From the NCBI GenBank assembly GCA_003116975.1, contig BGKB01000054.1:62001-126000 (forward strand): a stretch of DNA of 64,000 nucleotides, written 5' to 3'. The notes under the pieces are model-generated. The model was not told the DNA's origin. It searched no databases and worked only from the letters and a program-made list of their open reading frames with translations. This document shows positions 10,772 through 20,289 of the stretch, piece after piece (the first letter of the stretch is position 1; each line of letters starts with the position of its first letter). This DNA comes from Aurantiochytrium sp. KH105. Lineage: Eukaryota; Sar; Bigyra; Thraustochytrida; Thraustochytriidae. Both the position numbers and the translations under genes were made by a program.

Positions 10772-12238
10772 CAACAGCAACAACCCCGCATCGCACATTT
10801 GGGAGGCGCTTCGTTCAAGGCCAATTATGAGTGGCAGAACGTGCCTCATGGGACGATTCTTGATCCTCGTCTCGAAATCAGCGATGAGCGTGGCATGCGT
10901 CAGGCCCGAATTCCCCGTGTCTGGGTCCTGGAAGCAACGACAGTGGTTAACAAGTCCATTCTTCTCCCTGTGGAGCGAGACATGAGTATTCGAGAGGTTC
11001 GAAAGAGAGTGGCGCGCGAGACTGGGAAAGCTCCCTTCGATATTGTTTTACGGCATCGCACACCAAGTGGTGCTGATATTCGCGACGAGCACACTGTACA
11101 GTCTGCCAACCTCTTTCATGAACCGGTGATTGTTGACTTTGTCAATGCCAATGCCAAATATCTGCCCGACGAGACGATTGAACGTCTCGTGACAAGCTAC
11201 AGAAACGACGTGACTGCAATGTCGGGAGCGCCTGCTTCACAGACGGCGTCTCATTCTCCATTGCCGGAGAGGCCTCATATTCGTGCACGTTGGCACCATG
11301 ACCCGTCAGTAATTGCTGCAGTTGAGGCCGAGATCGAAAGCGAGCTTTCGCGCTCATTGGGAACAGCTTCAAGCTTGTCATCTTATCGCCATCCTCCGCG
11401 GACGCCCCAGTCTGCCCCAGGGGATGACGAGCTCGAAGATGGCAAGCTTGTGCGAGGGCGAAATCGTCTTCGCTACGAACGCGATTCGGATTCGGACTCG
11501 GACTCAGACTCGGACTCGGATGTCGCAAAAGAAATTGATCGAGGAGAAAGCTTTGCGCACACACCAAAAAGTGACACTGCGAAGGAGGTCTTGGGTAAGC
11601 CGTCCGTGGCAGAGGAGGCAGAGCAGGCAATGCTTCAATCCAAGCCTGTTGTGGAGGCGATGACGCCTCTGTCAACACCGGGTCCCGCGGAAAGCAATGT
11701 TTTGGTCAACTTCGGGGACTACAAGTCTCCTGATAAACCCGGTTCTGAGACAGGGGCAGCAGTCAAGCCGCTTGAGGTTGCCAGCGACAGCGATGGTGCT
11801 GGAAGGGGTGCATTCACTCGTAGAACGCTAGCAAGTAGACACAACCGTGCTTTGCATCAATTCGCAAAGGTTGGGCTCTCACGGCGTGCAGCCGTCTCAA
11901 CGCTGCAACTTTCCCTGGATTCGGGAAGCTCGCACACGGTGACGAGTATGAGTAGTCACGAGGATGGCGGTCTCGGCGTAACGTCGCGGAGTCATTTCGA
12001 CGTGAGTCGAGCTGCGGACCAATACGAAGATGACGAAAGCTCGGGGGACGAAATGTCGTCGAGGGCTGCAAGTAGCGGTATGAGCGTGAGTAGCGCAAGT
12101 ATCGACGCAAGGAGAGCGCGAGATGCTAACAATGGTGCTGGTGCCGCGGCCTCGAGACGAACGCAAGATTTGCTCAATGAGATCGAAGACGACTCGGACG
12201 CAGACTCGGACTCGGACTCGGACACCTCGTACAAGTGA
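9173..12238 (+). CDS. DZIP1-like ciliary coiled-coil protein
   Basis: A 1021-residue protein whose N-terminal part matches the Dzip-like N-terminal domain: FYFQQRHGKLDLRGIARLDL, then VVEDVDIETLQTYLENLTFSEL, then FLKLFRVTQLTIEYLLNVQ, then a long coiled coil. DZIP1 proteins act at the basal body/transition zone in ciliogenesis. The C2H2 finger that normally follows the first coiled coil is absent. Further on come more coiled coil (about residues 270-380), an 18-residue polyQ tract coded by CAG/CAA (10735-10785), a compact segment with ubiquitin-like texture (VERDMSIREVRKRVARETGK), and Ser/Asp-rich regions including two (DS)n runs, the second at the C-terminus. The open frame begins without an ATG at 9146; the first ATG, 9173, has A at -3 and opens a basic N-terminus. 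Confidence 0.85.
10735..10785 (+). repeat. CAG/CAA trinucleotide repeat coding polyQ
   Basis: A (CAG)n run passing into (CAA)n encodes about 18 Gln inside the DZIP1-like protein. The frame is uninterrupted on both sides. Confidence 0.9.
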
Positions 12239-12251
12239 CACCAAGATCATT

Positions 12252-12257
12252 AATAAA
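12252..12257 (+). terminator. Polyadenylation signal AATAAA
   Basis: AATAAA lies 14 bp after the stop codon of the DZIP1-like gene and before the convergent gene that ends at 12495. It is a plausible cleavage/polyadenylation signal, judged by position and sequence only. Confidence 0.5.
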
Positions 12258-12323
12258 GTTCAAAAATATGGTTAGATTCGGGAGCGAGCGGATCTGCTTT
12301 GTTGCCGAGAAGAGTTTGCTTGG

Positions 12324-12341
12324 GCATTCAGCGAGACCTTG
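12324..12341. repeat. 18-nt element shared by both paralogs' 3' flanks, copy 1
   Basis: The sequence gcattcagcgagaccttg lies about 150 bp beyond the stop codon of the 12495-13229 gene. The identical 18 nt is found at 14599-14616, about 185 bp beyond the stop of the other paralog. Confidence 0.8.
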
Positions 12342-12494
12342 CACTGGTGATGCTCGTGCGGTTGTAGTCTTGAAGCGGACTCGACGAACGAATCTGAGAA
12401 CTCACGCGTTCGCCCGAACGCTCGCTTGCACGCGCGCTTGATCGATAAAATAAAGGGATCGAGGCAGGACAATGCAGAGCCGATGAGAGCGAGG

Positions 12495-13229
12495 TCAGTC
12501 GCTCTCGTACCTCTGAATTAAAATGAACGCGATGAACATGACCACGACGAGACCGACATCCGTATCCGCGGGGCATTCATTGATTGTAAGCTGCAAGCCT
12601 GTAAATTCGCGGTCCACGCCCGGAGAACCGTGATGCACGGTGGCGAGGACTCTATCAACGTCATCCGCAATAATCGTATTGAGAAAGGGACCAAAGCACA
12701 CATCTCCGGAAAACTTGATCTTAAGTGAGGAGCCGAAGCCTGTGCCAGCAACGGAACCTTGCACAGAGAAACAAGACCTTTCCCAGTCTGGTCCGCAAAC
12801 GGTAAATGCGTTTGCGCGTGAGTCCCTGAAAACGAATTCGTAAACGTGTTCATCAATTCGCTTTGGCTGAAGAGCAAAGATGCCTCTGTTATGGGCGTTG
12901 ACGATTTCAATCGGATCGTCTTTGTCTTGGGGAAGGACGATGGTGAGCATGACGGACTCGCGGCTGTCCTTGAGGATGTAGCCCCTTTTCGTGCCCACGC
13001 GTGCGAAGCACTTGTAAGATTCTTGTTCCGCAAAGAGACTCATCCATTCATCGTTGATCGAGCGTCTTCTGTTCTCGTCATTGACCACGCTGGCCATGGG
13101 TACTTCATTTTCGTCGCCTTCCCAAGATGTGTCGTCCATGCCCACGTGCGTGGCCATTTTGATCTCCTCTGCAAAATCTGCTGGGCTTACGCGTTTAGAT
13201 GGCTCGCTCATCGTGCTCGTCGATTCCAT
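12495..13229 (-). CDS. Scramblase/LURP-one-like (tubby-C fold) protein, paralog 1
   Basis: A 244-residue protein. After a short hydrophilic N-terminus (FAEEIKMATHVGMDD) comes a beta-rich domain (YKCFARVGTKRGYILKDS, ANAFTVCGPDWERSCFSVQG, IKFSGDVCFGPFLNTIIADD) and a hydrophobic C-terminal helix (DTDVGLVVVMFIAFILIQRY). The sequence EFTGLQLTINECPADTDVG before a terminal hydrophobic helix parallels the end of phospholipid scramblases and LURP-one-related proteins, where this helix is buried in the barrel. That assignment is my inference. The frame runs upstream to 13337, but I start at the ATG at 13229 because the next gene's homology begins just after. It is a close relative of the gene at 14802-15542 on the same strand. 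Confidence 0.65.
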   Translation of the reverse strand: MESTSTMSEPSKRVSPADFAEEIKMATHVGMDDTSWEGDENEVPMASVVNDENRRRSINDEWMSLFAEQESYKCFARVGTKRGYILKDSRESVMLTIVLPQDKDDPIEIVNAHNRGIFALQPKRIDEHVYEFVFRDSRANAFTVCGPDWERSCFSVQGSVAGTGFGSSLKIKFSGDVCFGPFLNTIIADDVDRVLATVHHGSPGVDREFTGLQLTINECPADTDVGLVVVMFIAFILIQRYESD

Positions 13230-14801
13230 CGCCCAGCCGCCACCAGCCCTGGCGCACCACCGCTCGAAGCGGAATTGGCTCAGAAGAAGGATAAGGACAA
13301 GGAAGGATTTCGGGCGGGCGGGCTTGCGCGTGTGCAAAAGCTCCCTTCTTGAGATCTCTAAGGGGCCTTGCGAACAGCGGAGAACCGGAGCGTCTGAAGT
13401 CCGGCAACTTCACCACCACTCCACCGATACCCACCCACCACCGACCCTGCCCACGTGCTTGGGTTGGCTTGGATTGGGCTGGGTCGGCTTGGATTCCGTC
13501 TTTGGCACGGCTGCTCGTGCGCCACGAACGGACGCGGCTCGGTGCAATCGCTCACACACGGTGCATGCACCTACCGCCGTCACCGCACCCGGAACGATGC
13601 CCCGGCGGCCATCTGCTGCTCTAGCTGGCCATGGCTGGACCCCTTCGGCAGCACGGGCTGGCCATCTGCGAGCAGTCGCCGTGCCGCTCGTCGCAGTGTC
13701 GCTCGCGCGCTGTGCACGCGCAATCAAGAAAGAGATGGCTTGACCACGAATGAGATTCGATTGCACGAAGACGGGGTGTGTGTGCGTGTTCTGGCGCCTC
13801 CGCCGCCGCTCGCCGTCGCCCCGTCCTTCGCCCGACCTCCGTCGCGCGCAGGCGCAGGCGCACGCACGCACGCGCGCGCAGCAAGCGCGCGCCCGATCTG
13901 GTGGCGTGCGCTCGCTGCCTGTGCTGGCCGCGAAAAGTCGTCGTGGAGTCCGAGCAGCGCAGAGGCCCAACGTGCACAATTGTTGACGCGGGGAAACCTG
14001 CCTGCCTGCCTGCGGGGCACGCGCCGGCGCAGCTCGCAGGGGTCGCGCACGTGGACGTCGCGCTGGCCGTGGAGGACGTGGCGCAGGCCGGATCAGGAGA
14101 AGCGTCTTTGGCGGCGACACGACGTGCGAGCGGGAGGAGGGGGCCTTGCCGAGCGACGCGCACGCGTCGAGTTGTCGCGTCTGCAGCTGGTTGGAGGGCT
14201 CGACGTGTGACGGAAGGATGGGACAAGGCGGAGTACGAAAGCGAGCGATATCGTGCTGGCGGATGTGATCTAGCGTGATGGTGAAGGTGAAGGTGAAGGT
14301 GATGGTGATGCGGAGCTCGTGCGGGGCGTACAGCAGCCAGCTTGCAAGCGTGGGGGAAAGGGGGGCGGGTGGAGGAAGGGAGAGAGGCAAGTTTGCGAAT
14401 TCGAAGAGCAAAGATGTCGTGAGCAGCGCGTCAAGTTCAAAAGCCGCGAATGCGACAAGCGCGAAGACAACGACGACGATGACGACATTGACGTCGACGA
14501 CGTTTGAATTTTTTTTTTAAAGACCCGCCTTTGAGAACTTTGAGAAACCAAAAAACAGAATAGTCAACAACAAAATATTTGATAAATTCTTCAGCGGAGC
14601 ATTCAGCGAGACCTTGTCACAACAACGTGTAGTATACTTGGGTCAATGATTTATTCGATGAATCGCTCGCGTTCCGGGAAAAAAGAAAAAAGAAAGAAAA
14701 GGTGAAATCAGAGGGAGAGAAAAGAGCAGAGAAGAGAGAAAGAATGGTACAGTGAATACAAGATGAAGATGAAGAGCGCAGGTTCTTGGCGCCCACAAAG
14801 C
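13230..14801. other. Spacer between paralogs
   Basis: About 1.6 kb, very GC-rich from 13350 to 14250. Long open frames occur in several frames on both strands (up to 333 codons) but are Arg/Pro/Ala-rich with no domain, as expected by chance at this composition. The part nearest 14801 is AT-richer and is the 3' flank of paralog 2; it holds TTTATT at 14650-14655 (AATAAA on the minus strand), a candidate polyadenylation signal. Confidence 0.5.
14599..14616. repeat. 18-nt element shared by both paralogs' 3' flanks, copy 2
   Basis: Identical to 12324-12341 in sequence and orientation relative to the genes. It is either a remnant of the duplicated 3' flank or a retained 3'-end signal. Confidence 0.8.
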
Positions 14802-15542
14802 TCACTCACTCTCATACTTGCGAATCAAAATGTACCCAATGAACATGACCACGACGAGGCCGAGATCCGTATCCTCGGGGCACTCGTTGATCGTGAACTC
14901 GATTCCCGTGAACTCGCGATCCACGCCGGGGGCACTGTGCTGCACGGAAGCGAGGATGTTGTCATGATCATCCATGATGTACGTCCGGAGAAAAGGACCA
15001 AAGCAGACATCTCCGGAAAACTTGATATTGAGCGACGAACCAAATCCCTGGCCGGCGATAGAGCCTTGAACAGAGAAGCAGGACCTCTCCCAATCTGGTC
15101 CAGAGACAGTGAACGCGTTCGCGTGCGAGTCCCTGAAGATGAGCTCATAGGCGTGCTCGTCGGTTCGGTCTGCCTGAAGCGCAAAGATGCCCCTGTTGTG
15201 CGCGTTGGCAACCTCGATGGGATCGCCCCTCTCCTTGGGCAGGGCGACGGTGAGCATGGCGGACCCGCGCTTGTCCTTGAGGATGAAGCCCTTCTTGGCG
15301 CCCACGCGCGAGAAGCACTTGTAGGTCTCGCGTTCCACAAAGAGGCCCATCATGTCATCAAGCACCGTGCGCTTCCTGTTCTCGCCATCGACCACGCTCG
15401 CCACGGGGACCTCCTTGTCGAAGGCGTCGCCGCCCGCCCAGAGCACGTCGTCCACGTCCACGAACGTCGCCATCTTGATCTCCTCCGCGAACTCCGCCGC
15501 GGGGTCCGCCGCTTCGCGTCGAGGGGTTTTGCCCAGCCCCAT
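14802..15542 (-). CDS. Scramblase/LURP-one-like (tubby-C fold) protein, paralog 2
   Basis: A 246-residue paralog of the gene at 12495-13229. Similarity starts at FAEEIKMATFVDVDD and runs to the C-terminal helix (DTDLGLVVVMFIGYILIRKY); 27 of the last 37 residues are identical. Strongly conserved blocks include AHNRGIFALQ, GPDWERSCFSVQGS and IKFSGDVCFGPFL. The open frame continues upstream to 15734 through Leu/Gln-rich CAG/CTG sequence, but the ATG at 15542 (MGLGKTPRR) gives an N-terminus of the same length as paralog 1. If scramblase-like, it could act at a membrane through the hydrophobic C-terminus. That role is inferred from the fold resemblance only. Confidence 0.65.
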   Translation of the reverse strand: MGLGKTPRREAADPAAEFAEEIKMATFVDVDDVLWAGGDAFDKEVPVASVVDGENRKRTVLDDMMGLFVERETYKCFSRVGAKKGFILKDKRGSAMLTVALPKERGDPIEVANAHNRGIFALQADRTDEHAYELIFRDSHANAFTVSGPDWERSCFSVQGSIAGQGFGSSLNIKFSGDVCFGPFLRTYIMDDHDNILASVQHSAPGVDREFTGIEFTINECPEDTDLGLVVVMFIGYILIRKYESE

Positions 15543-18333
15543 CCTCGCGTGCCGGGTACCTAACCCGCCTAACACTAACAGCCAAACTAAGGAGGCAAGG
15601 CAGGCTCTCTCTCCTCCCTCACAGCAGCCCGGCACAAGTTCCAGCGCCGCACCGGCTCGCACGCCGCGGCGCCTCGCGCCTTCGACCAGCAGCAGCTGCA
15701 GCAGCAGCAGCAGCAGCTGCAGCTGCAGCTGCACGTGGCCGCAGAAGGCGGCTAGAGAAGCGGGACGGAGGGAACGGAGCTCGCGAGGGCGCGAGGCCGG
15801 GGGAGAAGATCAGCCGGGTGCGGGTGCGGGTGCGGAGGCGGATGCAGATGCAGAGCAGATGCAGGCCGGCTGACTGCGAGTGGTGTGCGGGGGGTTTGGG
15901 CTGCTTGTTGTGAGGATGGAGGGTAAAAGGTGCCACAAGGCGCGGCGTCTTTCCTCCAAAAAAACCTTGGGCGCTGTGTTTTGGTCTTCTTCTTCTCCTT
16001 CTTCTTTGCGCGAGGCGCCGTTCAGGGTCTGCAGATGGATGTCTTTAAGAAGCTGCGGACGCGCGACGTGGAGCGGCGGCGAGACGAAGGTACGCGTCGA
16101 CGCGGAGACGTGATGTCGGGCCTCGGTGGCCTCACGAGAGGTTGGTTGCCGCAGCAGGCAGCAGCAGCAGATGCGATGGGGCGCACAATGAATGGCCGCG
16201 TAGCCGCTGGAAGATAACGCGGTCTCACGAGTAAGATTCCTCGCTGCCGACGCCACGATGCTTTGACTGGTTGCCCGCAACGGCCACGACCACGGGCCGT
16301 GAGAAGTTCGCAGCCGGAGCGCAAAATGGGACGAAAAGGACGCCGAAATGGGCGAGCGAGAGGACTTTGTGGCGTCCCGGAGGTTCGCAGGAAGGAAGAG
16401 TGGAGGCGCGCAGCTGCTGCAGGCAATGCGCACGGCGTAGCCAAGCGATGGCCACAACCACCCAGACGATTAAGCTTCTTGGCTCTTGGCTCTGGCAGTG
16501 AATTCGGTCTCGGTCTTGATTACGATAAAAGTGATGCTGGAAAACGAGGATGACGATGTCGTGACAATGACAGTGACGGTGACAGCGAAGCTCTCCTTTT
16601 GTTTCGCACGTGCAGCCTCGCAACCGGAAGGATCAAATGGATGGACGGACGGGCGATTGATGCTGTGATCACAATGCGACAAGCAGCAGCCGCAGCTGCA
16701 GCAGCGATCGAACACACAGGTTGGCCTGGTGTCCTACGGGGTCTGAATCTCGTCAATGCACGTGCGCCTTGTGCTTTCTTCTCACCGCAGATGCACGTGC
16801 GTGCGCCTTGTGTTTTCTTCTCGCCGCCGATGCGCGCACAAAACGATCGCCGTCTCGTTGGTTAGATGCCTGGAGTGACTGACTATAAATGGATGGATGG
16901 GTGGTTGGATGGCTGAGTGCACTTTGGTCGGTGACAACTAAAGACTGGGTTTCTCAAACTGGTGCCGAGATTCACTGCCAACTCGAAACACCGCCGTTGC
17001 AACCGAATCTGCGAGAAAACGATTTGGGCGGGTTGTTGGAGCAACGGGACGCTTCACTTGTTGCCGATAACGTCTCGCAGCGAGATTAGTGGCGCTGGCG
17101 CTGACTGCAAAAAAGAGCGAATTTGCTGCTGCTTGTAGGCTTGCAGGCTAGCTAGCTGGTTGGTTCGCTGGCTGGCTGGCCGAAACTGCTGGTTGATTGG
17201 TTGGCTACTTGTTTGAACAGATGAGTCCTTTGGGGCTTTCTAGTTGCAGTTCTGCTGCTGCCCGCTAGTCTTTGGGCGTTTCAGATGCGGTTCTGCTGGT
17301 TGCAAGGCCCGAGGCATCGCGAAAACTTCGTCATGTGCCCGCGACTCTTCTCCATGTGACCCGAGGAGAGGAGGAGGGGGGGGGGGGGGGGGGGGGAGAA
17401 CTGCCACGTTGACCGGCAGCGGCGACCGACTGACCCTCATAGGGAAAAAGAAAAGAAAAGAAAAGAAAAGAGACGACAAAAGGCGTCTTTTCCACGCAAC
17501 CAACCATCTATCCGCCACCAGCCAGCAGTACTATCAGCTTGTGAAATGACCAACAACGTTCGCGCATCGCGCTTCCCGAGCTCGACCCGTCCCCTAAACC
17601 ATGGTGCAAATCATCTCATCTCATCTCCTGTCCTGGCCACACTTTACTCGCCAAAGTCCACCAGACCCCGAGCACCGCTTTCGCAAGGCAGCATTCAACT
17701 TGTCCCAGTCTGGCATTTCCTGATACCACGAAGCAAGATGTTCTCGAAATCGCGCCAAAGGTGGCGACCTCATCCGCAAGGGGCATACTGAGGCTGCGCG
17801 CATCGCTCCAGCAACCTTCCGTCGCTACAGAAACCCTCGACGCCAGCCACATGCCATGGTTGTTGATGAGACAGCATCAAGAGTGACGCGCCCAGAAAGT
17901 ACCTTGCGCCGCCAAAAGCAGCGTGACGGGTTCTGCGCAAGGTTTCCCCGCGGCCAAACCAGCGCCTCGCCCCGTCCGCGCATCGCCCGTGCGTAACTTG
18001 GGATGGGTCGCAGAACGAGCCGCCTGGACAACCCTTTTTCCAAGACCCTTGGTGCGCCCGTGAGTCCGTTAAAAAAATTTCAAGTGCCCCTGGACTGGGC
18101 ACTTGGGTCCGCGCCGCGCCGAGATGGACTGGGACTCGGATGGGACTCCCGCGATCCCCGAGCCTGGGACGCGCGCATACTCGTACTATACACGCGCATG
18201 CACGTACGTAGGACACGGAGAGAGAGAGAGAGAGAGAGAGCGCAAGAGGCTGGCAAACTCTTTCGTGCGCAGACCGCCAGCGGAGGCTCGTGACGTAGTC
18301 TCGCAAGCCGGGGAGTGGGGAGGGGGGAAGAAG
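15543..18333. other. Long spacer, no confident gene
   Basis: This 2.8-kb stretch holds a CAG/CTG tract (15690-15735), a run of 21 G (17376-17396), AAAAG repeats (17450-17470), and a (GA)n tract (18222-18240). Short protein-like stretches occur: MDVFKKLRTRDVERRRDE at 16035-16089 followed by a gtacgc donor-like site; QTGAEIHCQLETPPLQPNL near 16960-17085; and facing frames at 17620-18000. None can be joined into a convincing gene, and no family is recognised. Confidence 0.4.
17376..17396. repeat. Homopolymer run of 21 G
   Basis: An uninterrupted G run next to GAG-rich sequence. Its length may be uncertain in the assembly. Confidence 0.85.
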
Positions 18334-20289
18334 ATGGCGCCCGTCCACCTTACGCCGCTCGACGTTGTGGAGGACCATAAAGACGGAGAGGAACTCAGCA
18401 GAAGGCAAGAAGGCGATGGCGTGCCGGAATTGCAAGACCCCGTGGTGCGCTGGGTCCTCGACAGAGCCCGCAAGGTGGAGGACACGAGGTTTGCTTCGCA
18501 TGGCACGACACACGCCGCCAAAAAGTACGAGGCGTTTGCAGAGAGGCGCGAGAAATCGGACAAACTTCGGCCCGAAGATAAGCTCTTTAACGCAAAGTTT
18601 TACTACGACACGCGCTCGTACGAGTGTCGAGACGTGCCCAGCGAGAGACCCGGGACATTACGTCTCATCTTTGACTACTACGCGAGCCTGTTGACACCAA
18701 ACGCAGTCAACACCGGGCTCACAGACGCCAACGCCCCACTCACGCTTGCACTCATCGAAGTCGCGAACAACACGATATCGCTCACCGAACTCGTCACCTT
18801 TGCCAGCAACTATGGACTCGTGCCGGATATTATCAGCCACGCAGGCTTGCACTTCGCTTGGCAGCGCCAGCGCCGGACGTGTAGCAACGAGCATCCCACC
18901 GAGCTCGACTATGCGGCTTTTGTAGAAGTCTTGGCCCGCTGCGCCCTCATTGCCTTTCAAGGCGACGCCAAGGCTCGCATCGACCAGCTCATCGACCTGC
19001 TTGACCTCCGCAATACACGCAAGCATGCTGCCATGCTCGAGGCTCTTGAAAAGACGCGCAATGGCAAACACCGTCCCACCAAAAATATTCGCCATGCCCC
19101 CGTCTCGCTTGACGACAAGGCACAGAGCGGTAATCGTCCATCGACCTCACCTGCGCATGGTCGCAGGGAAAGCAAAATCAATCCTCACGGCTTTGAGATG
19201 GTCTCTACCAAGAGAAAGCGCTGGTCAAAAATTACCGTAGACGCCGATCCGTCCATGCTCTCACCAGCCGCAGCGGGCACGAACCGGCGCAACGGCGCTT
19301 CCATGCCTCCTTCGTTCGAGAATGATCCGCAGCGCAAGAACCGCAAATCCTTTTGGCGCGCGGAGGAGCTCTGGGATCCAACGCTCTTAGAACTCTTGGC
19401 GCCGTTTGAGTTTGAGAACCATCGCAAGAGGTGGCTTCCCTTCGAAGGCGAGTACCTAGACATGGGCGTCTTGGTGTGCGGGTCTACGCACAATTTCCGA
19501 ATTGTCGTGCAGAACAAGTGCCCGTTTACAACGCATACAGCCATGCATTTTGAGGGCGTTCCTGGCGCCGACTTGCTTTTGGATCCGCGCGAGATGGCCG
19601 TCGGGCTCTCGCGCGAGGCCATTGTGCATATTGTGTGCAGGCGCGCAGGCGAGCACCATGGCTCCCTGCGTATTCGTCTGTTGGACAGCGAAGATCAGGT
19701 GGTGCAGGAGCGCAAGATCCCCGTGTATTGTAATATTGTAGATTCGAGCGCGGACCGCGAAGCACTTCTCGCGCCAAGGGACTCTGAGAAACGCGCGCGA
19801 CCTCGATCATCGGGCTTACTGGAGATTCAGCGCAAGCGGAGTGATGAGGAGGTGTCGCGGCGTCAGGAAGACCTGCGTGAGCAGCAGCGTCGCCTTGCGG
19901 TGGCGCGCAGTCCATCTCCTTCCGTGGGTAGTCCACTGCACGCTTCGGGAAAGAATCGAAATTCACCCTTTGTTGGCGCTCTCCTGCTACCGTCCCCGAG
20001 CCGAAGGATTCTTGGCGATCACGAAACTGATCATTTCGAGCGCAAACCGTTGCCTGTATCTCTCACGAGCTCGCCATCGTCACGATCTATTGCGCTCCAT
20101 CAGGGATCACCGACTTCTAATTTGGCATCGCGTCGCGCCAATCTTCACCGCGCACAAGCTATCGCGGCTGCGAATTCCGGACCACCGGTCCACAAGTGCA
20201 CCTCGTCTTCGTTCTCAACACGCTCCTCGCAGCCACTGGTGCTCGCAGGCTCAACGTCAAGAAGATCGTTTAGCGCGACGGGCGCCTAA
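18334..20289 (+). CDS. Hypothetical protein with ASH/MSP-like domain
   Basis: A 651-residue protein. The frame is open from 18103, but the upstream part crosses a GA repeat; the ATG at 18334 (MAPVHLTPLDV) opens normal protein sequence. Residues 107-210 are helical and resemble a degenerate pair of EF-hand-like helices (LIEVANNTISLTELVTFASN, LDYAAFVEVLARCALIAF). Residues 359-467 form a beta-rich domain (LPFEGEYLDMGVLVCGSTHN, FRIVVQNKCPFTTHTAMHF, GEHHGSLRIRLLDSEDQVVQ) with the texture of ASH/MSP (ASPM-SPD2-Hydin) immunoglobulin-like domains, common in ciliary and centrosomal proteins. The C-terminal 180 residues are Ser/Arg-rich and disordered. A flagellar role is possible but is inference from the domain resemblance. 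Confidence 0.68.
   Translation: MAPVHLTPLDVVEDHKDGEELSRRQEGDGVPELQDPVVRWVLDRARKVEDTRFASHGTTHAAKKYEAFAERREKSDKLRPEDKLFNAKFYYDTRSYECRDVPSERPGTLRLIFDYYASLLTPNAVNTGLTDANAPLTLALIEVANNTISLTELVTFASNYGLVPDIISHAGLHFAWQRQRRTCSNEHPTELDYAAFVEVLARCALIAFQGDAKARIDQLIDLLDLRNTRKHAAMLEALEKTRNGKHRPTKNIRHAPVSLDDKAQSGNRPSTSPAHGRRESKINPHGFEMVSTKRKRWSKITVDADPSMLSPAAAGTNRRNGASMPPSFENDPQRKNRKSFWRAEELWDPTLLELLAPFEFENHRKRWLPFEGEYLDMGVLVCGSTHNFRIVVQNKCPFTTHTAMHFEGVPGADLLLDPREMAVGLSREAIVHIVCRRAGEHHGSLRIRLLDSEDQVVQERKIPVYCNIVDSSADREALLAPRDSEKRARPRSSGLLEIQRKRSDEEVSRRQEDLREQQRRLAVARSPSPSVGSPLHASGKNRNSPFVGALLLPSPSRRILGDHETDHFERKPLPVSLTSSPSSRSIALHQGSPTSNLASRRANLHRAQAIAAANSGPPVHKCTSSSFSTRSSQPLVLAGSTSRRSFSATGA

Noticed and set aside
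13410..14411. A 333-codon minus-strand frame and overlapping frames on the other strand
   Set aside because: Pro/Arg/Ala-rich, low complexity, no domain. Open in several frames at once, as expected from the GC content.
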